A stretch of 64,000 nucleotides of DNA from Fimenecus sp900545625. GTDB taxonomy: Bacteria > Bacillota > Clostridia > Oscillospirales > Acutalibacteraceae. How positions within the stretch are numbered: position 1 is the stretch's first letter; each line of letters opens with the position of its first letter. The position numbers were made by a program, and so were the translations under genes. Location: NCBI GenBank assembly GCA_963931525.1, contig OZ007023.1, forward strand, positions 806,001 to 870,000, given 5' to 3'. This document shows, in pieces, positions 16,209-26,007 of this stretch. The notes below the pieces were generated by a model. The model was not told the DNA's origin, did not search any database, and was given only the letters and a program-made list of their open reading frames with translations.

Positions 16209-19200
16209 TCATTCCACACTCTTCGTGGATTCCACCATATCGATTTTCTTCAAGCGGAAATACATCAGCCAGTTTACGATCACAGAGAAGCCCAGGGTAA
16301 TGAGCACGCTCCAAAGGCAGCTGAGCGGGGCGATCTCCACGCTGTACATGACGATGTCCGTTGCGATGGTGCGCATGACGAACCAGTGCAGCAGGAAGCC
16401 GAGTCCGATTCCCAAGACTGTGCCCGTGAGCGTCAGGATGACGTTCTCCCGGTAGACATAGGCGGCAAGCTCGCGGTTATAGAAGCCCAGCACCTTGAGC
16501 GTAGCAAGCTCTCGCCGGCGTTCGGTGATGTTGATGTTGTTGAGGTTGTAAAGCACGATGAACGCCAAAAGCCCTGCCGCAACGATAAGCACGGCGATGA
16601 TGACGGTCAGATTGTCGAGCATCGTTTGAACCTGCCGCTCGGCGGTGGTGTTCATCGTGACAGAGGTCACCCCGCCGATTTCCAGGATCTCGGCGGCGAC
16701 GGCATCGGAATCCGCACCCGCCTCGGTCTTGATGAGCGCCGCATTGAGCGTAGCAGTCTCGCCGTAAAGCGCCTGATAGACGTTCGGCGTCATGTAAATG
16801 TAGTGGTTCAAATAGTTTTCCACGATGCCCGCCACACGCACCTGACCTACGGGCACGGCGGTCTTGTCATCCTTGAGGGTGATCATGTCGCCGACCTGCA
16901 CATCTAAAAGCTTTGCAAACTTTTCGGTGATAAGCACGCCGTCGTCGGTAAGCCCAAAGGGCTCGTTGGTGACGCGCGTCTGCAAGCGGACATATTCGCT
17001 GAATTTTGCGGTGTCCTGCGGCACGATGAGATAAGCCGTGGTCTCACCGGCGTCCGTTTGCGCGTAGGTGACGACGGAACGCGCCTGCAGATAATCGGCA
17101 ACGCCCTGTACGGAGCCGACCTTAGCAAGCAGCTGCCGGCGCTCTGCGCGCGAAAGTGAGGTGTCTGTGCCGACAGTGCCCTGATAGGCGAAGACATCGC
17201 CGTACTGCTTGTCGGGGACGCGCTCCACGGAATCGCTGATGCCGAAGCCCACAAGTAAAAGCGCCATACAGCTTGCCACGCCGAACACCGTCATGAACAG
17301 CCGCTTTTTATAGCGGAACAGGTTGCGCAATGCCGCCTTTTGGGAAAAATTGAGCCGCAGCCAGATGAAATCGATGTTCTCAAGTGCGATGTGCTTGCCG
17401 GTCTGCGGGGCTTCGGGCCGCATGAGCGCGGCGGGGCTTTCGGCGAGCACACGCCCGCCGGCGACAGCCGCACCGCCTACGGTCGCCAGCACGGAAAGTA
17501 CAGCGGCGATCGCTGCGTTGGGAATGTGAATGGTAAAGACGGTTTCGGAAAGCCCTGTGTATACAAGGCGATAGGTTCGAAGGATCAGGTTCGGCAGAAG
17601 CGCCTCGCCGAGCACCGCCCCGAAGATCGCCCCGAGCAGGGTAGAGAGCAGAGCGTAGAAAATGTATTTGGAGAGGATCGCGCGCTTGCTGTAGCCAAGC
17701 GCTTTGAGCGTACCGATCTGGGTGCGTTCCTCCTCGACCATGCGGGTCATGGTCGTAAGCGATACGAGTGCCGCAACAAGGAAGAAGATGATCGGGAACA
17801 CCGTACCGACGGCGCGGATGCTTTCGGTATCATTTTGGAAAGAAGCGTAACTCGGCACGGATGTGCGATCCAGCACATACCACTGCGGGGTTTCTACGTT
17901 GTTGATCTCATCCTCTGTGTTTTGCAGACGTTCTTCCGCAGCGGCGAGCTCCGCTTCGGCATCCTCTTCGGCGATCGTATAATCCTCTTTGGCGCGTTCC
18001 AGCTCGATCTCGCCGTCTTGTACCCGCTTTTCAGCTTCGGCAAGCTCCACCTCGCCTGCGGCGATCCGTTCGCGGGCGGCCGCTGCAGCCTCAGGGTAGT
18101 TGTTTATAAAGGCCTCCGCGGTTTCCACCTGCTGCTCCACGGCGGCAATGCTGCGCTCGACCGAGGGCAGCTGACTCTTATAGTATTCTACGGTTGCGGT
18201 CGCCTGAATGATCTCCAGGCTGCGCCGATAGTATTCGTCGGAAGAAATGTACGGCGCATCCGCACGCAGTTGCTCTTCCATTTCGGCAATGGCCGCCTCG
18301 TCCTCGGCGATTTGCTGTTCAATGGCAGCTTTCTGCGCCTCCAGTTCCGTCAGCGTTGCACGCGCCTCGGCGATCTGCGTGCGGCTGGCGTCAATGGTCT
18401 GGTCGCCCGCATCAAACAGGGCTTGCAGATCCTGAAGCTGCTGGCGGGTCTGGTCGATCTCAAGCTGCGCGTTTTCCAGTTCCGCCTCAGACGCCGCAAG
18501 CGTCTGATATGCAGCGGAAAGATCGCGCATGGCTTTATCCTTTTGCTGCTGGTATTCGTAGCGCGCGTCGTTCAGCTGATTGTCCGCGTCTTCACGGAAC
18601 TGCGTAAGGCGCACCTCGCAGCGCCCCTGTTCAATGGCTTCGATGTTGGCAGTCACGCTTGCCAACAGCTCGGCGTATTCGTCGGAAAAACAGTTGAGCG
18701 TATCGGCACCGATGATGCGCACGAGCACCTCCGAAAAGATCTCTTCGGTAAACGCCTCTTTCGGGATGATCATCATCCCGTCGCCCGTGCCGTCACCGAT
18801 GGAGGCGGTGCCGCGGTCTGAATCCATATAATAGGCGCTTTCACCGACGCCGACGATGCGGTATTCGTCGGTCGCGAGCATGTCGGAAACGCTGTCCTCC
18901 GTGCCGGTGCGCAGCCGCACCGTGTCGCCCAAAGCATAGCCCGAAGTATCCAGAAAAGCCTGATCGACGATACATTCGTCATAGCTTTCAGGATAGCGCC
19001 CTTCGGTGACATGTACCAAATTGATGCGGTTGGTCATGGAGGAGACCTTCACGACGACCGACGCGCTTTCGGTTTCGCAGAGATAATCGGCGGTGTAAAT
19101 GCCCTCTGCATCCGCTACGCCCTCCAGCCCTAAAAATGCAGCCACATCTTCCGTGGTCATCCCCAGGGTGCCGAGCACGCGGATGTCCATGAGGTTCTGG

Positions 19201-19361
19201 CTGTCATACGTGGCGTCCGCCGACGCTTCCATGGCGGGTGCGGCGGTGCGCACACCCGCGAAGAACGCAACGCCGAGCGCGGAGATCAGCAGGATCGACA
19301 GAAAGCGGCTGAAGCTTTTGCGGATCGACCTGCGAAAATCCTTTCTCAAACCTTTTGTCAT
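16209..19361 (-). CDS. ABC transporter permease, FtsX/MacB-like, with long coiled coil
   Basis: 1050 residues. An N-terminal membrane helix (about 20-40) is followed by a periplasmic-type MacB domain. A very long charged coiled coil (about 255-485, rich in E, A, Q and R) comes next, then two FtsX membrane blocks (about 530-680 and 930-1045). The second begins after LTVIIAVLIVAAGLLAFIVL. Such permeases work with a LolD/MacB-type ATPase, encoded 12 bases downstream... in genetic terms the ATPase gene precedes it on the minus strand. The cargo may be a peptide, a lipid or mechanical force on the envelope; the sequence does not decide. Confidence 0.88.
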   Translation of the reverse strand: MTKGLRKDFRRSIRKSFSRFLSILLISALGVAFFAGVRTAAPAMEASADATYDSQNLMDIRVLGTLGMTTEDVAAFLGLEGVADAEGIYTADYLCETESASVVVKVSSMTNRINLVHVTEGRYPESYDECIVDQAFLDTSGYALGDTVRLRTGTEDSVSDMLATDEYRIVGVGESAYYMDSDRGTASIGDGTGDGMMIIPKEAFTEEIFSEVLVRIIGADTLNCFSDEYAELLASVTANIEAIEQGRCEVRLTQFREDADNQLNDARYEYQQQKDKAMRDLSAAYQTLAASEAELENAQLEIDQTRQQLQDLQALFDAGDQTIDASRTQIAEARATLTELEAQKAAIEQQIAEDEAAIAEMEEQLRADAPYISSDEYYRRSLEIIQATATVEYYKSQLPSVERSIAAVEQQVETAEAFINNYPEAAAAARERIAAGEVELAEAEKRVQDGEIELERAKEDYTIAEEDAEAELAAAEERLQNTEDEINNVETPQWYVLDRTSVPSYASFQNDTESIRAVGTVFPIIFFLVAALVSLTTMTRMVEEERTQIGTLKALGYSKRAILSKYIFYALLSTLLGAIFGAVLGEALLPNLILRTYRLVYTGLSETVFTIHIPNAAIAAVLSVLATVGGAAVAGGRVLAESPAALMRPEAPQTGKHIALENIDFIWLRLNFSQKAALRNLFRYKKRLFMTVFGVASCMALLLVGFGISDSVERVPDKQYGDVFAYQGTVGTDTSLSRAERRQLLAKVGSVQGVADYLQARSVVTYAQTDAGETTAYLIVPQDTAKFSEYVRLQTRVTNEPFGLTDDGVLITEKFAKLLDVQVGDMITLKDDKTAVPVGQVRVAGIVENYLNHYIYMTPNVYQALYGETATLNAALIKTEAGADSDAVAAEILEIGGVTSVTMNTTAERQVQTMLDNLTVIIAVLIVAAGLLAFIVLYNLNNINITERRRELATLKVLGFYNRELAAYVYRENVILTLTGTVLGIGLGFLLHWFVMRTIATDIVMYSVEIAPLSCLWSVLITLGFSVIVNWLMYFRLKKIDMVESTKSVE

Positions 19362-19373
19362 TGCGAACTTCCT

Positions 19374-20075
19374 TTACCACTCAATATATTCAACAGGGGT
19401 CGGACGCTTGTTCATCAAAATCTGATCGATCTTGCCGTTTTTGACCTTGATGACCTTGTCCGCCATAGGGGCGATGGCAAGGTTGTGGGTGATGACGATG
19501 ATGGTCACGCCCTTTTCGCGGCAGGTGTCCTGCAAAAGCTTCAAAATGGATTTGCCCGTGATGTAATCGAGTGCGCCCGTGGGCTCATCGCACAACAGGA
19601 GCTTTGGGTTTTTCGCGAGCGCACGCGCAATGGAAACGCGCTGCTGCTCACCGCCCGAAAGCTGGGCGGGGAAATTGTCCAAACGGTTGCTCAAGCCGAC
19701 CTCCTGCAAAACGGTCTTGGCGCTTAAGGGGTTTTTGGAGATCTGCAGGGCGAGTTCCACGTTTTCAAGCGCCGTGAGGTTGCCCACAAGGTTATAAAAC
19801 TGAAATACGAAGCCCACATCGTCGCGGCGATAGGCGGTCAGCGCCTTTTCGTCAAAGCTGCTGACGGCTTCGTTGTCCACATAAATTTCACCGGAGGTGG
19901 CGGTGTCCATGCCGCCGAGGATGTTCAAGATCGTGGTTTTGCCCGCGCCGGAAGGCCCGACGATCACGACGAACTCACCTTTATCTACGGCAAATCCGAC
20001 CTCGTCGAGCGCCTTGATCTCCACCTCGCCCATTTTGTAGGTCTTGGTGACGTTTTTCATTTCAATAAAAGCCAT
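19374..20075 (-). CDS. ABC transporter ATP-binding protein (LolD/MacB type)
   Basis: 233 residues with a complete ATPase: Walker A GPSGAGKTT (about 40-48), Q-loop in VGFVFQFYNL, signature LSGGEQQR, Walker B LLCDEPTGALD and the H-loop in VITHN. It powers the FtsX-type permease whose gene starts 12 bases after its stop, and the pair forms one exporter or envelope-remodelling complex. The ribosome site is weak (GAGAA before the ATG). No two-component system is next to it, unlike many bacitracin-type transporters. Confidence 0.93.
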   Translation of the reverse strand: MAFIEMKNVTKTYKMGEVEIKALDEVGFAVDKGEFVVIVGPSGAGKTTILNILGGMDTATSGEIYVDNEAVSSFDEKALTAYRRDDVGFVFQFYNLVGNLTALENVELALQISKNPLSAKTVLQEVGLSNRLDNFPAQLSGGEQQRVSIARALAKNPKLLLCDEPTGALDYITGKSILKLLQDTCREKGVTIIVITHNLAIAPMADKVIKVKNGKIDQILMNKRPTPVEYIEW

Positions 20076-20232
20076 GGCAGTTCTCGGGCAGCCGCGCCCG
20101 TCGTCCTTTCCCTTGCAGATTTGGTGTTTCGCCTCGCGGAAGGATTTTTCCGCATATATAAACTTATTTTAGCACACCGCGTGCGGGATTTCTATGTATT
20201 TTGCGGCGCTTCCGAAAATCCGTCAAAACGCA

Positions 20233-20269
20233 TAAAAAAAGCACCGCCAATTGAGCAAATTGACGGTGC
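20233..20269 (-). terminator. Intrinsic terminator after dpaB
   Basis: Read on the minus strand, GCACCGTCAATTT pairs with AATTGGCGGTGC (one G-U pair) across a short loop and is followed by seven T residues. It starts 6 bases past the dpaB stop. Confidence 0.85.
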
Positions 20270-20275
20270 GCGTCG

Positions 20276-20848
20276 TCAGCAATACATCGGCTGTAACTGC
20301 TTCCCCGCCATCGCGGCGGCTGCCGCCTCGGGGAGCTTTGTGAAATCCGCGACTACGGAATTCGGCTTGTCTTCCGGCGCGTCTTGGCGCATGGGGACAA
20401 AGAACATGTGCTTTGCGTTCATCAAAACGCCTATGTTCTTCGCCGCAGTACCGAGCGCGTCGTTGGTGGAGACCGCTAAGAGCACGGGCCGCTCGTTGCG
20501 CAGATGTGCCTTGCACGCGAGCGTGACGGCGGTGTCGGTGATGCCGTTGGCAAGCTTTGCGAGCGTATTTCCCGTAGCGGGGGCGATGACCAGTAGGTCT
20601 AAGAGCTTTTTCGGCCCGATAGGCTCTGCCGAATATACGGTGTGCCAAACGGGCTTTCCCGTTATGCTTTCAATTTTTTCCACAAAATCCGCCGCCTTGC
20701 CGAAGCGAGTGTCGGTGGCGTAAGCAGTTTGAGACATGATCGGCTGAATATCCCATCCTGCGTTTTTGAGCCGCTCGATCTCGGGAATCACCCGGTGAAA
20801 CGTGCAAAAGGAGCCGCACATGGCGAAGCCCAAACGATTCCCGGACAT
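20276..20848 (-). CDS. dpaB: Dipicolinate synthase subunit B
   Basis: 190 residues of the flavoprotein-like SpoVFB/DpaB family. The start MSGNRLGFAMCGSFCTFHRV and the nucleotide-binding APATGNTLAKLANGITDTAV segment at about 95-115 are characteristic. With DpaA it oxidises dihydrodipicolinate to dipicolinic acid in the mother cell, which is loaded into the spore core. GGGAGGG precedes the ATG, 14 bases after dpaA. Its presence is the best single sign here that the organism sporulates. A sigma-K-type promoter was not identifiable by eye. Confidence 0.92.
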   Translation of the reverse strand: MSGNRLGFAMCGSFCTFHRVIPEIERLKNAGWDIQPIMSQTAYATDTRFGKAADFVEKIESITGKPVWHTVYSAEPIGPKKLLDLLVIAPATGNTLAKLANGITDTAVTLACKAHLRNERPVLLAVSTNDALGTAAKNIGVLMNAKHMFFVPMRQDAPEDKPNSVVADFTKLPEAAAAAMAGKQLQPMYC

Positions 20849-20862
20849 GGGTTTTCCCTCCC

Positions 20863-21696
20863 TTACAAGAGACTTTGAATTTTCTCGCCCAAGATCTGCG
20901 CCGCCGCTTCGGGAAAGTATTTCCCGGGCAGAGACTGCGCCTTGATCGCCCGCAGCCCGCGCGCCGCCGCGGCTTTGAAATCCAAGCCGAACGGCGCGGA
21001 GGCGACGTCGATGAGCAGGGCGTCTTTGGGCATTTCAGAAAGGACCGCCGCATCAAAAAGTGTGGCGGGCACGGTGTTGACGAGCACGTCAAAATCCGCG
21101 GGTTTTTCCAAAAACGCAGGAAGCGGCACGGTGTCTGCACCGCTTTCGGCGGCGGCGCGAAGGGCGAGGGGGTTTCGCGCGGCAACAAGGACTTTGCCGC
21201 CGTGCGCTTGCAATTCCCGGACGGTTGCTTTTGCCACTCTGCCGAACCCCGTAATGACGAACCGCAGCGTGTCGGGCGAGCGGTCCGTGTGCTCGCCGAG
21301 CACGCGCATAACGCCTTTTGCGGTCAAGTCGGCGTTTTGCACGACGACCTGTTCGTCATAGTAGTCCGTATACCGCACGCCGTCTGCAAGGAGCTGTTCC
21401 GAAAGCGAGTTTGGAAGCTGTCCGCCGAGCACTGCCGCGCCGGGGCGCAGCCTCCCTTGTAAAGATGCAAACGGCAGCGCGCCGTCCCAAAGGGGCGTGT
21501 GCACATGCACGCCGTCCTTGGTCGCCGGCAGCGGCAAAATCACTGCCACATAAGGCTTTTGCAGCGCGTCCCAAAGCAAAGTCAGCGGCTCGCCGGGGCG
21601 TTGTGCAAAGCCATATGTAAGATACCCCTTGCGGGAGAGAAAGTCGCTTAAATAAAGGCTGCGGCGGTCGCCGCCGATCAAAATGATGCGCGCCAA
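20863..21696 (-). CDS. dpaA: Dipicolinate synthase subunit A
   Basis: 277 residues from a TTG start at 21696 behind AAAGGAG; the protein then reads ARIILIGGDRRSLYLSDFLS. The C-terminal half is a Rossmann domain with VITGFGRVAKATVRELQAHG at about 146-165, as in SpoVFA/DpaA. It forms dipicolinate synthase with the product of dpaB. It is divergent from murC across 138 bases. The supply of dihydrodipicolinate comes from the lysine pathway, to which ddh at 6.3-7.3 kb also belongs. Confidence 0.92.
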   Translation of the reverse strand: MARIILIGGDRRSLYLSDFLSRKGYLTYGFAQRPGEPLTLLWDALQKPYVAVILPLPATKDGVHVHTPLWDGALPFASLQGRLRPGAAVLGGQLPNSLSEQLLADGVRYTDYYDEQVVVQNADLTAKGVMRVLGEHTDRSPDTLRFVITGFGRVAKATVRELQAHGGKVLVAARNPLALRAAAESGADTVPLPAFLEKPADFDVLVNTVPATLFDAAVLSEMPKDALLIDVASAPFGLDFKAAAARGLRAIKAQSLPGKYFPEAAAQILGEKIQSLL

Positions 21697-21834
21697 AGAA
21701 CAGCACTCCTTTTAACGGTTTCTAAAGTATATTATGTGGACGCGAATTTTATTGTGATAAATTCCGATTGGGGGTTTAATTTTTTCGCGCTTTGCAATAT
21801 AATAAGGAAAGAATATACATTGGGAGGTACGGCG

Positions 21835-23217
21835 ATGCAGAACATCGACACCCTGCTCAAAAAAGTCCGGCGCATCCATTTCATCGGCATCGGCGGCAGC
21901 GGCATGTGCCCGCTTGCCGAGATCCTGCACAGCGAAGGCTATCAGCTTTCCGGGTCGGACAATAACCCGGGCGATACGCTCGAGCGCATCAAGGCGCTGG
22001 GCATTCCCGTTTTTATGGGGCAGCGCGCCGAGAATATCGGCGACGCCGAGATGGTGGTATACACGGCGGCCCTCCTGCCGGACAACCCGGAGCTTGTCGC
22101 CGCAAGGACGAGCGGCGTGCCGACCTTTGAGCGCGCCGAGCTGTTCGGAGCGATCTCGCGGCTTTACAAGCGCTGTATCGGCGTTTGCGGCACACATGGC
22201 AAGACCACCACGACCTCCATGCTCACACAGATGCTTTTGGAGGCGGAGCTTGACCCATCGGCGGTCATCGGCGGCAAGCTGCCTAAGATCGGTGCGAACG
22301 GCCGTGTCGGGAAAAGCGATCTGTTCGTCTGCGAGGCGTGCGAATTCAAAGATACGTTCCTGTCGCTTTCGCCCTCAGTGGCGGTCATCCTCAATATCGA
22401 TGAGGACCATCTTGATTATTTCAAAACGCTTGAAAACCTCATCCACAGCTTTCACCGCTTCGCGGACATGGCGACGGATGCGGTCATTTACAACGGCGAC
22501 GACGCAAACACCCGAAAGGCTTTAGAGGGCGTGGGAGAAAAGACGAAGATCACCTTCGGCTTTTCGGAGAAAAACGATTGGTATGCCGCGAATCTTTCCA
22601 CCGTGCGCGGCGCGTTTTACGCATTTGACGCGGTGCACGGCGGGAAAGTCCTCGGGCGCGTCACACTCGCCGTACCGGGCAAGCACAATGTGTTAAACGC
22701 ACTTGCGGCGCTCGCCGCAGCCGTGTACGCGGGCGCCGATTTCGATGCGGCGCGGCGGGGCTTGGAAGCGTTCGGCGGCGCGGGGCGGCGGTTTGAAAAC
22801 CTCGGCACCTACCGCGGGATCACCTTCGTGGACGATTACGCCCATCATCCCGCAGAGCTGCGCGTGACGCTGGAGGCGGCGATGCAGATGGATTTCCGCC
22901 GCGTGTGGGCGGTATTTCAGCCGTTTACTTATTCGCGCACCTATATGCTCATGGACGATTTTGCCGAGGTGCTGCGCATTCCCGACAAATGCGTGCTGAC
23001 CGAGATCATGGGTTCGCGTGAGCGCAATACCTACGGCGTGCGCACCGAGCAGCTTGCGGCTAAGATCCCGGGCTCGGTCTGGTTTGATACCTTTGACGAG
23101 GTGGCGGATTATGTGCTGGCAAACGCCGGAGACGGCGACCTGGTGCTGACGCTTGGGTGCGGGGATATCTACAAGGCGGCAAAGCTGATGGTGCGCCGCT
23201 TAAAAGCCGAAAATTAA
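21835..23217 (+). CDS. murC: UDP-N-acetylmuramate--L-alanine ligase
   Basis: 460 residues from the ATG at 21835 behind GGGAGGT; the longer open frame upstream has no ribosome site. The N-terminal nucleotide-sugar-binding fold shows IGIGGSGM (18-24), the ATP-binding motif is GTHGKTTTT (119-127), and DDYAHHPAEL marks the Mur ligase C-terminal region. It adds L-alanine to UDP-MurNAc with ATP, the first peptide step of peptidoglycan synthesis. It is followed 12 bases later by nadB, an unusual partner. A weak promoter (TTTAAT, 17 bases, TATAAT) lies about 35 bases upstream. Confidence 0.95.
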   Translation: MQNIDTLLKKVRRIHFIGIGGSGMCPLAEILHSEGYQLSGSDNNPGDTLERIKALGIPVFMGQRAENIGDAEMVVYTAALLPDNPELVAARTSGVPTFERAELFGAISRLYKRCIGVCGTHGKTTTTSMLTQMLLEAELDPSAVIGGKLPKIGANGRVGKSDLFVCEACEFKDTFLSLSPSVAVILNIDEDHLDYFKTLENLIHSFHRFADMATDAVIYNGDDANTRKALEGVGEKTKITFGFSEKNDWYAANLSTVRGAFYAFDAVHGGKVLGRVTLAVPGKHNVLNALAALAAAVYAGADFDAARRGLEAFGGAGRRFENLGTYRGITFVDDYAHHPAELRVTLEAAMQMDFRRVWAVFQPFTYSRTYMLMDDFAEVLRIPDKCVLTEIMGSRERNTYGVRTEQLAAKIPGSVWFDTFDEVADYVLANAGDGDLVLTLGCGDIYKAAKLMVRRLKAEN

Positions 23218-23229
23218 AATACGGTCGTG

Positions 23230-24690
23230 ATGGATTTGGAACAAAGATATGACGTTTTAGTGGTCGGCGCAGGCGCCGGCGGACTTTACACGGCGTTGTC
23301 GCTGCCCGAAACGCTTTCGGTGCTGGTGCTTGCCAAAAAAGACCGCAAGCTCTCCAACAGCTCGTTGGCACAGGGCGGCGTGGCGGCGGTGTTAAGCTTT
23401 GAGAACGACAGCTACGAGCTGCATTATAAGGACACCCTGATCGCGGGGCAGTACAAAAACGATCCCGATGCGGTCAACGTTTTGGTGCATGAAGGCCCCG
23501 ACGACGTGCGTAAGATCATGTCCTACGGGGTGGATTTCGACAAGAACCCCGACGGTACGCTGCAAAAAACGCTGGAGGGCGGGCACAGCCGCCGGCGCAT
23601 CGTGCACCATAAGGACACCACGGGCGCGGAGATCGTGGACAAGCTGTTAAAAGAATTGCAGCGCCGCAAAAATATTACGCTTTGCGAGGATGCCATGGTG
23701 TTTGACCTGCAAAAGGTCAAAAGCGGCTTTTGCGCGGATATGCTCGTCGAGGATACGCCTTGCACCGTGTTCTGCGACTACTGCGTGCTCGCGACGGGCG
23801 GTATCGGCAGGGTATACAAATATACCACCAACCCGGCGGTCGCCACGGGCGACGGCATCCGCCTTGCCTATGCACTCGGTGCGAACATACGGAATTTGAG
23901 CTATGTGCAGTTCCACCCGACCGCCTTTAACGGTGCGGACCGCGAGCAGTTTTTGATCAGCGAAGCTGTGCGCGGCGAGGGGGCGTACTTGCTCAACTGC
24001 AAGCATGAACGCTTTATGCACCGCTATGACCAGCGCTTGGAGCTTGCCCCGCGCGATGTGGTCTCCAAGTGCATCATCATGGAAAGCCGCAAAACCGGCA
24101 GCAATGCATTTTATCTGGACATCCGCCACCGCGGCAGGGAATTCCTTTTGAACCGCTTCCCCGGCATCTATGAAGGCTGCAAGCAGCACGGGGTGGATAT
24201 TACAACGGATCTTATCCCTGTGTTCCCGTGCCAGCACTATCTGATGGGCGGCATCGGGGTCGATCTCGACGCCCGCACGAGCATTGCGCGGCTGTACGCC
24301 GTCGGCGAGTGCTCCTGCACGGGCGTGCACGGCAAGAACCGCCTTGCCTCCAACTCGCTGTTGGAGGCGCTGGTGTTCGGCAGACGCGCAGCGCAGGACA
24401 TCGCACGCTGTGTTGAAGGCGGCTTTGCGCACGTCGTGCCGACCGATCACACGCCCGACGTCTCCGGCGCGCCGCTGCCCAAGGGCATGCGCACGGAGAT
24501 CCGTTCCATCATGCAGCGCGCGTATTTCGTCATTCCCGATCTCGGCGCGGTGCATACGGGATTAAAGCGCGTGGATGCGATCCTTCGACGCCTGCAAACG
24601 GGCAAATTTGCGATCACCCACGACTATTGTGAGGCGTTGAGCCTTGCCACAGTTGCACATATCATTCTCAAGGAGGTTGACGAGGGATGA
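23230..24690 (+). CDS. nadB: L-aspartate oxidase
   Basis: 486 residues. The FAD-binding start reads VVGAGAGGLYTALSL (about 10-24), followed by the SSLAQGGVAAV motif. RRIVHHKDTTGAEIV, VQFHPTAF and GGIGVDLDARTS match the succinate dehydrogenase/aspartate oxidase flavoprotein family. It oxidises aspartate to iminoaspartate for NAD synthesis. The ribosome site is weak, and the GTG just before the ATG at 23230 could also serve. It overlaps nadC by ATGA. Quinolinate synthase (nadA), the partner enzyme, is not in the window. Confidence 0.93.
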   Translation: MDLEQRYDVLVVGAGAGGLYTALSLPETLSVLVLAKKDRKLSNSSLAQGGVAAVLSFENDSYELHYKDTLIAGQYKNDPDAVNVLVHEGPDDVRKIMSYGVDFDKNPDGTLQKTLEGGHSRRRIVHHKDTTGAEIVDKLLKELQRRKNITLCEDAMVFDLQKVKSGFCADMLVEDTPCTVFCDYCVLATGGIGRVYKYTTNPAVATGDGIRLAYALGANIRNLSYVQFHPTAFNGADREQFLISEAVRGEGAYLLNCKHERFMHRYDQRLELAPRDVVSKCIIMESRKTGSNAFYLDIRHRGREFLLNRFPGIYEGCKQHGVDITTDLIPVFPCQHYLMGGIGVDLDARTSIARLYAVGECSCTGVHGKNRLASNSLLEALVFGRRAAQDIARCVEGGFAHVVPTDHTPDVSGAPLPKGMRTEIRSIMQRAYFVIPDLGAVHTGLKRVDAILRRLQTGKFAITHDYCEALSLATVAHIILKEVDEG

Positions 24691-25526
24691 AACTGCCGCA
24701 GTTTTATGTAGATGATATCATCGAGCGCGCGCTCAAAGAGGACATCAATTATTTGGATGTGTCGTCGGACTATCTGCTGCCCGAGGATCAGCGCAATGAA
24801 GCGTATTTTGTTGCCAAAGCGGACGGCGTGCTGTGCGGGCTGGATGTTGCACTGCGCACGTTCGAGCTGCTCGACGACAGCTTTTCTGCAAAAATATACA
24901 AGCATGACGGCGAAAAAATCGCCGTAGGCGATGTGATCGCCGAATTTTCGGGCAAGACGGTTCTGCTTTTGAAGGGCGAGCGCACGGCACTCAATTTATT
25001 ACAACATATGTCGGGGATCGCCACCGCCACGGCGCGCGCGGTGGAGCTCGTGCGCGGGACGAATGCGCAGATCACCGATACGCGCAAGACCCTGCCGGGG
25101 ATGCGCGCACTGCAAAAATATGCCGTGGTCTGCGGCGGCGGCAAAAACCACCGCTTCAACCTTTCGGACGGCGCCATGCTCAAGGACAATCACATTGACG
25201 CGGGCGGCGGTATTGCGAAAACGGTGGAAACCTTACGCGGAAAGCTCGGGCACATGGTGAAGATCGAGGTGGAAACGCGCGATCTTGACGAGGTGCGTGA
25301 AGCCGTAGAGGCGGGCGCGGACATCATTATGCTGGACAATATGTCGAACGACGCAATGCGCGAGGCGGTGCAGATCATCGGCGGCAGGGCGAAAACCGAG
25401 GCGTCCGGCGGCATCACACTCGAAAATCTCGCCGAAGTCGCAAAGACCGGCGTGGACATCATCTCGCTCGGCGCGCTGACACATTCCGTGCATGCGTTTG
25501 ACATTTCGATGAAGATGAAAAAATAA
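24687..25526 (+). CDS. nadC: Nicotinate-nucleotide pyrophosphorylase (carboxylating)
   Basis: 279 residues, the normal length. The active-site region DTRKTLPGMRALQKYAVVCG is followed by GKNHRFNLSDGAMLKDNHI, and the barrel end has MLDNMSNDAMREAV and EASGGITLENL. It converts quinolinate and PRPP to nicotinate mononucleotide, directly downstream of the NadB/NadA reactions. Its ATG lies inside the nadB stop (ATGA), so translation is coupled. No terminator follows at once; a hairpin-rich repeat begins about 90 bases later. Confidence 0.95.
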   Translation: MKLPQFYVDDIIERALKEDINYLDVSSDYLLPEDQRNEAYFVAKADGVLCGLDVALRTFELLDDSFSAKIYKHDGEKIAVGDVIAEFSGKTVLLLKGERTALNLLQHMSGIATATARAVELVRGTNAQITDTRKTLPGMRALQKYAVVCGGGKNHRFNLSDGAMLKDNHIDAGGGIAKTVETLRGKLGHMVKIEVETRDLDEVREAVEAGADIIMLDNMSNDAMREAVQIIGGRAKTEASGGITLENLAEVAKTGVDIISLGALTHSVHAFDISMKMKK

Positions 25527-26007
25527 ACGGCGTATGCGAGCCGGAGAATAGGGAATATGCGGAAACTGCATATAGAAAAATATTTCTAGGAAAAGCTCTA
25601 TAAAAGTTTTCGCCCGCCTTTTACAAAAGGCGGCGGAATCCAAAGGCAGAGCCTTTGGTCGCGTCCCGCAGGACGCGAAATCCTTTTCCTATAAAAAGCG
25701 CAGGAGAGGAGATCAAACAGTCCTGTGGACTGTTTGAGCCGGAGAACCCTCGCCGGGGCATCGTCGCCGAAGCGCCGTCGGTGGCGGAAAAAGCAAGGCG
25801 AGGATGGCGAAGCGGTCAAAATTTGCCCGCGCTCCAAGCGTGGCAAATTTTGGGCACCGCAAGAGGACTGCTCCGATGCGGCGGGATTGCCGCATCTGTT
25901 TATCCTGTTATGGTATGATGCCGTATGCGTAGTTGCTTTCAACAACAGTCAAGCGGAGAACCCTTTGCTTCTCCGCTTTATTTTTGCCTTAGAAAGGGGG
26001 CGGGGGC
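25527..26007. repeat. Non-coding region with six hairpins in a row
   Basis: Between nadC and the phosphoesterase gene there is no convincing gene. Six strong inverted repeats follow one another: CCGCCTTTT/AAAAGGCGG (25614-25633), CCAAAGGC/GCCTTTGG (25640-25658), CGCGTCC/GGACGCG (25660-25677), CAAACAGTCC/GGACTGTTTG (25714-25736), CAAAATTTGCC/GGCAAATTTTG (25817-25852) and GATGCGGC/GCCGCATC (25875-25896). The first may end nadC transcription. The whole looks like a dispersed repeat unit, but a second full copy is not in this window. Confidence 0.65.

Noticed and set aside
25655..25918. Open frames within the hairpin region after nadC
   Set aside because: They are made from inverted repeats, lack ribosome sites and resemble nothing known.
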